This document shows, in pieces, positions 29,459 through 36,147 of a stretch of 36,147 nucleotides of DNA. The DNA comes from Bacteroidales bacterium (lineage in GTDB: Bacteria; Bacteroidota; Bacteroidia; Bacteroidales; UBA932). Location: NCBI GenBank assembly GCA_016290725.1, contig JAEEUZ010000006.1, positions 1 to 36,147 on the forward strand, written 5' to 3'. How positions within the stretch are numbered: position 1 is the first letter of the stretch; the number at the start of each line of letters is the position of its first letter. The notes beneath the pieces are model-generated. The model made no database searches. It saw only the letters and a list, made by a program, of their open reading frames with translations, and had not been told where the DNA came from. A program made the translations under genes and the position numbers.

Positions 29459-30831
29459 TGGCTTTTTTGGATTTCTACAAGATCAGCGCCCCCTCGGCTA
29501 ACAAAGTTCCCGCCGAGAAGGTAGACTCCACCTACAAGCGCCTCCGCTTCCAGTCCTTCCTGGCTGGAACCTTCGGCTACGCTCTGTACTATGTCTGCCG
29601 CCTTTCCATGGGCGTAATGAAGCAGCCGCTCATCGACGCGGGGCTTCTGAATGCAACCCAGCTGGGTATCATCGGCGCCTGCCTGTACTGGGCATACGCG
29701 GTGAGCAAACTCATCAGCGGCTTCCTTGCCGATGGCTCCAACATCAAGCGCTTCATGGCAACGGGTATCACCATCTCCGTGCTTATGAACTTCATCATGG
29801 GTATCCTTGGTGTCACCGCGCTTAACGGCGGCATCACAACCTCTCTGCTGTTCATCCTGTTCGCCATCTGCTGGGCAATCAACGGCGCCACCCAGGCCAT
29901 GGGCGCCCCGCCGGCAATCATCGCCCTGTCACGCTGGTATCCGCTGCGCATACGTGGAACATACTATGGATTCTTCAGCGCATCCCACAATATCGGTGAA
30001 GGTCTCTCCTTCATCTTCGTGGGTTCCATCGTTGCAGCATTCGGCTGGAAGTGGGGCTTCTTCGGAGCCGCCCTGGCCGGCGTCCTTGGCATCATCCTCA
30101 TCCTCCTGCTCCTCCACGACACTCCTGAATCCAAGGGTCTTCCTCCCGTGGAAGTGCTCACCGGAGAGAACGAGAAGGCGGAAACCCTCACTCCCGAGCA
30201 GAAGAGGGCCCAGACCAAGAAGATGCAAAAGTCCGTCATCAAGAACCCCGGTGTGTGGATCCTCGCACTTGCCAGCGCCTTCATGTACATGAGCCGCTAC
30301 GCCATCAACGAGTGGGGCGTCATCTTCCTGCAGGACACCAAAGGCTACGATCTGGCCGGCGCTGCCGCCATCATCGGCATCAACCCCATATTCGGTATCA
30401 TCGGCACTGTGGTTTCCGGCTGGCTGTCTGATGTGCTCTTTAAAGGCGACCGCAAGTATCCCGCTTTCGTCGCCGGTATCCTGGAAGCCATCGCCCTGGC
30501 CCTGTTCCTTTTCGGAGGAGCGTCCAAGTGGATCAATATCGTTGCAATGGTCCTGTTCGGCATCGCAATCGGCGTTCTCATCAGCTTCCTGGGCGGCCTC
30601 ATGGCAGTGGACCTCGTTCCCCGTCAGGCAACGGGTGCGGCACTCGGTATCGTGGGCATGGCATCCTATGCCGCGGCAGGTCTGCAGAACGTTGTTACCG
30701 GTCTTCTTATGGACAGCGGCGTGGAAGGTGTACGCGACTACACCTATGTGCGCTGGTTCTGGCTCGGTGCCGCTATCATCTCGTTCATCCTGCCCATCTT
30801 CAACTGGAGGCGTAAAAAGCAGCAGATTTAA
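29458..30831 (+). CDS. MFS transporter of the organophosphate:phosphate antiporter type
   Basis: This 457-aa inner membrane protein has about 12 predicted transmembrane segments and a charged central loop rich in Glu and Lys (about 225-262). FGYALYYVCRLSMGVMKQPL near the N-terminus matches the GlpT/UhpT/UhpC pattern, including the Arg of TM1 that contacts substrate phosphate. WGFFGAALAG and FMYMSRYAINEWGVIFLQD also fit. Such proteins take up glycerol-3-phosphate or hexose-6-phosphate in exchange for phosphate. It is coupled by TAATG to the EEP lipoprotein, and the metallophosphoesterase follows directly. A sugar-phosphate substrate is inferred; a UhpC-like sensor role is possible but no two-component genes are near. 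Confidence 0.88.
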   Translation: MAFLDFYKISAPSANKVPAEKVDSTYKRLRFQSFLAGTFGYALYYVCRLSMGVMKQPLIDAGLLNATQLGIIGACLYWAYAVSKLISGFLADGSNIKRFMATGITISVLMNFIMGILGVTALNGGITTSLLFILFAICWAINGATQAMGAPPAIIALSRWYPLRIRGTYYGFFSASHNIGEGLSFIFVGSIVAAFGWKWGFFGAALAGVLGIILILLLLHDTPESKGLPPVEVLTGENEKAETLTPEQKRAQTKKMQKSVIKNPGVWILALASAFMYMSRYAINEWGVIFLQDTKGYDLAGAAAIIGINPIFGIIGTVVSGWLSDVLFKGDRKYPAFVAGILEAIALALFLFGGASKWINIVAMVLFGIAIGVLISFLGGLMAVDLVPRQATGAALGIVGMASYAAAGLQNVVTGLLMDSGVEGVRDYTYVRWFWLGAAIISFILPIFNWRRKKQQI

Positions 30832-32487
30832 TTGGCGAAGCTTTACAATATCTGCCTCCTGGCCATACTGATGGCCTTTTCCACCTGCGACAGGGACAAT
30901 CCGGTTGAAGGTGGAGAAGGCGCCGTTCCCGGTGACTGGACCATTACCGGCACAGTCACCTGCACCGACGGCACCCGCCTGGAGGGCGTGGTGGTGTCGG
31001 ACGGTGTCAACTGCGTAAAAACAGACGCCAAGGGCAGGTATTACCTCTCATCGGACCTCTCCGCCACAGACTATGTCTTCGTCTCCACCCCGTCGGAATA
31101 CTCCGCCCCGGTGGAAAGCGGCATGGCCACGTTCTGGAAGTTCCTCCGCTACTGCCCCAGCGACTCCGAAGGCAGGTATACGGCGGATTTCACCCTGTAC
31201 AGGATCTCCAACCCGGAGTGCTACTCCGTGATGCTGTTCGCAGATCCCCAGCCGCGCAACTCCGGTGCAGCCAGGGATAAGGTGGGCTACCACTCCCTGG
31301 ACATCTGCGAAGACATGTACCACGACATGCGGGACCTTGTCTCCGACGTCCCCGGGCGCAAATTCTACGGAATCGGCCTTGGAGATATCGTCCATCAGGA
31401 CCTTTCCCTCCTTGCGAATTACCTCGCCGGGATGGCCACCACCGGAGTAACCACATACAACGTCATCGGCAATCACGACCATGGGCATCGATTCATGGCC
31501 GATGATCTCTCGTCCAAGGACTTCGAGGAGCAGATGGGCCCCGTGAACTATTCGTTCAACCTGGGCGGCATCCACTACCTCATTCTGGACAACATGATTT
31601 CGCCGGACCCGTCCACCGAAAAGTACTGCGACGACTGCGCCACCGGCCTCACGGACCGTATCTGGCAATACGTTCAGAACGACCTTGCCCTGGTGCCGCA
31701 CAATGTGCCCCTGATGGTATGTGCCCATTCCCCCATGATGCGCATGGAAAACGGGAAAAACCGCTCCGGGCAGCATCTGGACGATTTGAGGGCCCTTCTG
31801 GCCAACTATCCCAAGGCCTATGTCTGGGCCGGTCACACCCACGCAACGTTCAATTACGTGGATTTGTCCAACCCCGTGATTGAGAGCCATACGGTTTCCC
31901 GCGTCACCGGCGCCTTCTGGACCAACGACTGGCTCGGCGCCAACGGCACGCCCCGCGGCTACGTTATCATGGATTACAACAACGGCGATATTTCCTGGTG
32001 GTTCAAGCCCCTGTATTTCCAGGCAGGAGCCTGGATCGGCCGTGAAAACGACGGCACTCCGGACTACACCTGGCGGGACTGGGACTACAACTCCTCCGGC
32101 CGCGCCATCATGAAAGCCACCGGCAAACCCCTCGGCAGCAGCTACCAGATGCAGCTCTTCCCTCCCGGAACCTACGATGAAGGCGACGGCTACGTCTACG
32201 CCAACATCTTCCTCTGGGACGAAGCCTGGAAGATGCCCCAGTTCACATCGGCCTCCGGCTCCACCCCCATGGAGCGCGTTACGGACAGCTCCCACAGCTA
32301 CTCCTACAGCGACTGGTCCATCACCAGTTTCTACCACAAAAATACCCGAATCGGCGCAGACTACGTCCCCTCCACGGACAACTGCCGCTCCATCTTCCGC
32401 GTCCGCGTCCCCGACGCTCACGGCTCCGGCTCCGTATCCGTCACCGACCGCTTCGGCCACACATACACCTCGACAATAAATTGGTAA
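30832..32487 (+). CDS. Calcineurin-like metallophosphoesterase lipoprotein
   Basis: The 551-aa product starts at TTG 30832, immediately after the transporter stop; only this start gives the signal MAKLYNICLLAILMAFSTC, with lipid-anchor Cys19. An N-terminal carboxypeptidase-regulatory-like domain (about 35-120; VTCTDGTRLEGVVVSDG) precedes the phosphoesterase domain with ADPQPRN, GLGDIVHQD, IGNHDHGH, CAHSP and AGHTH, covering the dimetal ligands. A C-terminal beta domain closes the protein. This MetallophosN-Metallophos-MetallophosC layout is common in Bacteroides. It acts outside the inner membrane on phosphomono- or diesters. The TTG start should lower its output relative to the upstream genes. 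It is followed 11 nt later by a small ORF. Confidence 0.9.
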   Translation: MAKLYNICLLAILMAFSTCDRDNPVEGGEGAVPGDWTITGTVTCTDGTRLEGVVVSDGVNCVKTDAKGRYYLSSDLSATDYVFVSTPSEYSAPVESGMATFWKFLRYCPSDSEGRYTADFTLYRISNPECYSVMLFADPQPRNSGAARDKVGYHSLDICEDMYHDMRDLVSDVPGRKFYGIGLGDIVHQDLSLLANYLAGMATTGVTTYNVIGNHDHGHRFMADDLSSKDFEEQMGPVNYSFNLGGIHYLILDNMISPDPSTEKYCDDCATGLTDRIWQYVQNDLALVPHNVPLMVCAHSPMMRMENGKNRSGQHLDDLRALLANYPKAYVWAGHTHATFNYVDLSNPVIESHTVSRVTGAFWTNDWLGANGTPRGYVIMDYNNGDISWWFKPLYFQAGAWIGRENDGTPDYTWRDWDYNSSGRAIMKATGKPLGSSYQMQLFPPGTYDEGDGYVYANIFLWDEAWKMPQFTSASGSTPMERVTDSSHSYSYSDWSITSFYHKNTRIGADYVPSTDNCRSIFRVRVPDAHGSGSVSVTDRFGHTYTSTINW

Positions 32488-32498
32488 CACTATTTTAT

Positions 32499-32645
32499 AT
32501 GAAAGAAAACAAAACAACCACAGCACCAGGGAAGGCCTATGTCTCCCCTGAGTGTACATGTCTGCTGGTGCAGGAGGAACGGAACATCCTATCCGGCGAG
32601 TACTCAATTCCGAAAATTGAAGAAGAAGATTTAGATTGGGACTAG
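32499..32645 (+). CDS. Small acidic protein upstream of a GLUG lipoprotein (copy 3)
   Basis: This 48-codon ORF begins MKENKTTTAPGKAYVSP and continues ECTCLLVQEERNIL, ending in IEEEDLDWD. The layout matches copies at 734 and 5645: TT, then YxxP, a hydrophobic strand, E-rich centre and an acidic aromatic end (DWD here, EDF there). The next GLUG lipoprotein starts 4 nt after its stop. It follows the metallophosphoesterase by 11 nt, so it is probably co-transcribed with the phosphoesterase operon. It has two Cys absent from the other copies. Function unknown. Confidence 0.68.
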   Translation: MKENKTTTAPGKAYVSPECTCLLVQEERNILSGEYSIPKIEEEDLDWD

Positions 32646-32649
32646 CCGT

Positions 32650-35600
32650 ATGAATACACGTTATTACCTCCTTTCGCTTGCCGCAGTGGCACTGCTTGCA
32701 AGCTGCGCCAAAGAAATGCCCGCTCCCGTGGACAATCCCGGCGAAGCCCAGATCAAGACTTATCTTACCGTAGGTATCGCTCCCGAAACCAAAACCCACA
32801 TGGAAGACAACGCAGGCACTTCCCACAAGGTTTTCTGGTCCAACGGCGACAAGATTGCCGTGAACGGCACTGCCTCCGATGCTCTCGCCGGCCTTGCCGA
32901 TGACGTTCAGAGCACGACCTTCTCGTTCTCCGGAGTGCTCAGCACCCCTTACAATGTGGTTTACCCCGCATCCATCTACTCCGATGCAACCCACGTAACC
33001 CTTCCCGAGGTACAGACCTTCGCAGACGGTGGTTTTGCCGATGGCATGTTCCCCATGGCCGGCTACTCTGCCGACGGCAGCAGCATCACCATCAGCCACC
33101 TCTGCGCGGTTCTGAAGATTTCCATCAAGAGGGCAACCAGCGGCACCGTTGACGAAGACAATATCGTAGCCGTACGCTTCAAGGGACGCAATAATGAAAA
33201 AGTGAACGGAAGCTTTGAGATTGACTACACCGCTCCCGCCCTCACCGCTGCTACCGGCACCGGTTCGGAGACGGAAGTTCGCGTTGTCAAGAGCCAGGCA
33301 ACCTCCTCCACCGCCATCGATTACTATCTGGTAGTCCCTGCCCGCGAGTATGCAAGCGGCTTCGACATTATCGTCCAGGACGCCAGCGGCCACATCATGA
33401 CCAAGAGCGCCGGCACTTCCGGCGGAAAGACCCTCGCTGCAGGCAAACTCTACACCCTGCCCGCATTCGAGTTCGTTCCCACCGCAACGGAAGTTGGTGT
33501 GGTAATCGCTACCGCCAGCGACCTCGTTAACTTCGCCATTGCCTTCAATAACAAGGAATATGGTGAAGACGTTGTTGCAACCGTTACAGACGACCTCGTC
33601 TTCGACGCCAACACCTCCGCCGACTTCAATGCCACGAATGGCATCGGCCAGAAGAAAAACGTCCACGGCGCAACTGAGGACAACTATTTCTCCGGCGTTT
33701 TCAATGGCGGCAACCACACAATCAGCGGCCTTGCCGCCACGGTTCCCATCTTTGCCTACACCCAGACCGGCAGCCTGATTCAGAATCTCACTCTGAACAG
33801 TACCTGTTCCCTCACCATTAATGCTTCTGATACTGAAACCGTCCACGGAACACTGATTGGACGCGGTAAAGGTTTTGTCAAGAACTGCACAGTAAATGCG
33901 AATGTGGTGATTAACAACATTCAGAATGTCACCACTGCCACGCAGCATTACGGCGGACTTGTTGGCCGTAACTACGGCGGAACCATTGAGAACTGCACCA
34001 TGACTGGCGATATTACCTGTTCTCAGACCGGACAGACAATAACCGCGAATGATGCCTACTTCGGCGGTATTGCCGGTTCCTTGGGCGATAGTGGTACCGT
34101 GAACAATAGTTCATTCACCGGCAATATCATCCTATCTGACGGCAACACTTATGGCGGAATCACTGCTGAATCGAGAAACTTTATGTTTGGAGGCATTGTT
34201 GCTTATTCGGAAGGCGGTGTTATTTCCGGTTGTACAGCTGGCATAGATGGAACTCCAAAATCTATTGATGTTCGCGGAGTATTTGTCCCTGCTGTCGGAG
34301 GAATTCTCGCCTGGTCCACTACTGCAAAGGATTCTGAAACAAAGAATTGTAATAACTATATGTCCCTGTCTATCGCAAGCGATGGTGCCAGGGCAAAAAC
34401 CACTCCCTGTCGTATCGGTGGTATTGTTGGGCATTCAAATGCCCCCATAAGTGGCTGCAACAATTCAGGAGCTATCTCATCTGCCACAAACTCAACAACC
34501 CTTTACCTTGGTGGTATAGTTGCAGACGGAGTCAATGTCAGCAATTGCACCAACAACGCAGAAGGAACTGTCACCAGATCAAATGCTGACCAGGCTGCGG
34601 ATCAAGCTAATAGGTATATGTATTTGGGTGGTATCATGGGAACGGCCATGGCTTCTGGTGACATAACCAACTGTACCAATCATGCTGCAATTACCAGTAA
34701 TGTTCCCGGAACGGCTACTGCAACGACACTTGACATGGGAGGTATCGCAGGAGCTAATGGATCTTCGACCAATTTTTATCAAATTGACATATCCGGATGC
34801 GTGAACGATGGAGAAGTTAAGCTTGATAATGATAATGCTTCTGCCGTTGCTGCTGCGAGGAACGACGTTGGTGGAATTATGGGTTATAATAATGCCGCCT
34901 CATCTACCCTTTCTGGTTGTACAAACGAAGGTAAAGTCTGGTGTAATAACAATGCTTCCGGTTCTTATGGTCCTATCGCTATTGGCGGTATGGTTGGACG
35001 TTCTTCAGCGGCTTGCACGGTTACGGATTGCGTTAACAAAGGAGCCATACTCTGCCATAATGTTGGCGCTTCCACAAAAACCACAGTAGATGTCGGTGGA
35101 ATTGTTGGTTGGGCCGAAGGAAAGATTACGATTTCCGGCACCAATTCTGGTGATACAAGGAATAGCGGGACTATAGATGTTGAAGATACAGCCAGCGCAA
35201 TAGCTTATGCAAGAACTACGATGGGTGGTATTTTAGGTTTTGCTTCTGCCGCTGACAGCAAGATTACCAATTGCAATAATTCTGCACAGGTTCATTGTGA
35301 ATATACGACATCGGGTACTGACCGCCGTTCCTATATTGGCGGTATTGCAGGAGTGATGGCTAATTTAACCTATAATACTGACGGTACACCAAAGGGATTT
35401 GGCGGGTGCAAAGGATTTGAGATAGCTTCCTGCAACAATACCGGAGCAGTTTGGTCTCGTAATCTTAACACATCCGGTGGAAATAAGACTGGAAACTTTA
35501 CAGGAGGAATCGTTGGCGCTTTGGCAGGTCTTGATGCTGACAACAAAGCATCTCTACATGATTGCACATCCGCTACAGGGCAAACCACGAACTATCGTGG

Positions 35601-36033
35601 GTTCGCCGGAGGTATTGCCGGTTACTTGTCTTCTGCAGATCTTTCAGACAATTCCGCTTCTCAAACCATTACAGGCAATCAAAAGAATTCAAGGGGATCT
35701 GGTGGCATTGTTGGTTCAGCCAATAACAGCTCCACCCTTTCCAATTGTACTTTTAGCGGGACTATCAATTCCGCTTATAACATTGGCGGTCTTGCATATG
35801 TTTTCAATGGTGGGTCCATTACCGGATGTAAGGTTAACGGAGCAACAATTACAAAGGGGACCAATGCTTCGGCTACCGCAGCGGCAGTCCTTGTGAGCAA
35901 TGCAGCTTCCGGTACCACGATCTCCAACTGTGGTGTAAAGGGCACCCTTGACGGTGCGGCCATCACCCTGTCTTCCAATATGATTACCACTGACGGCGGC
36001 GCCACTGTAAGCGGCACCTACCTCATTCCGTAA
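32650..36033 (+). CDS. GLUG-repeat surface lipoprotein with Mfa-like fimbrillin N-terminus (copy 3)
   Basis: This 1127-aa lipoprotein has lipobox LASC. Residues about 30-275 resemble the fimbrillin/Mfa-like family more clearly than in the other copies (ETKTHMEDN, VFWSNGDKIAVNG, VVYPASIYSD, ISHLCAVLKISIKR). From about 285 to 1100 there are many GLUG-like repeats of a longer type (GGIVGHSN, ISGCNNSGAI, GGIAGANG, ITNCTNHAAI). It lacks the WDFxxxLPTLK ending and instead finishes SGTYLIP, so it is a more distant paralogue. The repeat half is visibly richer in A and T and in less favoured codons than the N-terminal third. A surface adhesin or structural role is likely. Confidence 0.85.
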   Translation: MNTRYYLLSLAAVALLASCAKEMPAPVDNPGEAQIKTYLTVGIAPETKTHMEDNAGTSHKVFWSNGDKIAVNGTASDALAGLADDVQSTTFSFSGVLSTPYNVVYPASIYSDATHVTLPEVQTFADGGFADGMFPMAGYSADGSSITISHLCAVLKISIKRATSGTVDEDNIVAVRFKGRNNEKVNGSFEIDYTAPALTAATGTGSETEVRVVKSQATSSTAIDYYLVVPAREYASGFDIIVQDASGHIMTKSAGTSGGKTLAAGKLYTLPAFEFVPTATEVGVVIATASDLVNFAIAFNNKEYGEDVVATVTDDLVFDANTSADFNATNGIGQKKNVHGATEDNYFSGVFNGGNHTISGLAATVPIFAYTQTGSLIQNLTLNSTCSLTINASDTETVHGTLIGRGKGFVKNCTVNANVVINNIQNVTTATQHYGGLVGRNYGGTIENCTMTGDITCSQTGQTITANDAYFGGIAGSLGDSGTVNNSSFTGNIILSDGNTYGGITAESRNFMFGGIVAYSEGGVISGCTAGIDGTPKSIDVRGVFVPAVGGILAWSTTAKDSETKNCNNYMSLSIASDGARAKTTPCRIGGIVGHSNAPISGCNNSGAISSATNSTTLYLGGIVADGVNVSNCTNNAEGTVTRSNADQAADQANRYMYLGGIMGTAMASGDITNCTNHAAITSNVPGTATATTLDMGGIAGANGSSTNFYQIDISGCVNDGEVKLDNDNASAVAAARNDVGGIMGYNNAASSTLSGCTNEGKVWCNNNASGSYGPIAIGGMVGRSSAACTVTDCVNKGAILCHNVGASTKTTVDVGGIVGWAEGKITISGTNSGDTRNSGTIDVEDTASAIAYARTTMGGILGFASAADSKITNCNNSAQVHCEYTTSGTDRRSYIGGIAGVMANLTYNTDGTPKGFGGCKGFEIASCNNTGAVWSRNLNTSGGNKTGNFTGGIVGALAGLDADNKASLHDCTSATGQTTNYRGFAGGIAGYLSSADLSDNSASQTITGNQKNSRGSGGIVGSANNSSTLSNCTFSGTINSAYNIGGLAYVFNGGSITGCKVNGATITKGTNASATAAAVLVSNAASGTTISNCGVKGTLDGAAITLSSNMITTDGGATVSGTYLIP

Positions 36034-36079
36034 TCCCTAACCCCCGCGGGGCACAGCGCCCCCGGGCCCTCCCCTATTC

Positions 36080-36116
36080 AGCCGACGCAAGCACACTCTT
36101 GCGCCGGCTTTTTTTT
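36080..36116 (+). terminator. Strong rho-independent terminator
   Basis: AGCCG-a-CGCAAG (36080-36091) pairs with CTTGCG-c-CGGCT (36098-36109) around a 6-nt loop, with one A/C mismatch, followed by eight T. It ends the transcript of GLUG lipoprotein 3 and probably of the whole operon from 28625. Confidence 0.9.
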
Positions 36117-36147
36117 CGTCGGAGGCCATTCGAGTGCGCCTAAAGGT

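Noticed and set aside
31048-33948. A 966-codon open frame on the minus strand
   Set aside because: It runs antisense across the phosphoesterase, the small ORF and the GLUG lipoprotein, all well supported. Its translation is Gly/Val/His-rich with no domain pattern, as expected of a shadow of G+C-rich coding sequence.

Overview
The window looks like an accessory region of a gut- or rumen-type Bacteroidales genome (phylum Bacteroidota). The evidence is a SusC/SusD pair, many lipoproteins with short signal peptides, a DUF1735 domain, fimbrillin-like and GLUG-repeat surface proteins, stop-start overlaps (TAATG, ATGA) inside operons, and Bacteroidota-type promoters (TTTG, 19-20 nt, TAnnTTTG). No regulator, integrase, transposase, tRNA or rRNA was seen.

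Region 1 (1-5539) holds the end of an SGNH hydrolase, a 52-codon ORF and a GLUG lipoprotein. Next comes a compact cassette encoding a 58-aa basic protein behind a strongly folded leader. A nucleotidyltransferase/HEPN pair (MNT-HEPN, toxin-antitoxin-like) and a BadF/BadG-type sugar kinase follow.

Region 2 (5540-10713) holds a second small ORF plus GLUG lipoprotein and then an Abi-like gene. The Abi-like gene lies between two almost identical palindromic repeat blocks. The second block is preceded by the last codons of a lost GLUG gene. A further set of alternating inverted repeats lies upstream of susC.

Region 3 (10714-23617 and 28625-32487) is the most interesting part: a SusC/SusD locus with no glycoside hydrolase of a familiar kind but many phosphoesterases. 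It encodes SusC, SusD, a DUF1735-GLUG lipoprotein, an IPT-NAGPA protein, a histidine phosphatase fused to NAGPA, and a second protein with the same two domains in the opposite order. Beyond an inserted minus-strand operon come an endonuclease/exonuclease/phosphatase-family lipoprotein, an organophosphate antiporter-like transporter and a calcineurin-like phosphoesterase. NAGPA domains cleave sugar-1-phosphodiesters. My inference is a phosphodiester-glycan scavenging system: import, removal of the capping sugar, dephosphorylation, and uptake of sugar phosphate.

Region 4 (23614-28409, minus strand) is a four-gene operon for oxidative aromatic amino acid fermentation: iorA, iorB, an aminotransferase and a CoA-transferase.

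Region 5 (32499-36147) is a third small ORF plus GLUG lipoprotein, ending in a strong terminator. The repeated pairing of an acidic ~50-aa ORF with a GLUG lipoprotein, three times in one window, is a second candidate for an undescribed system.
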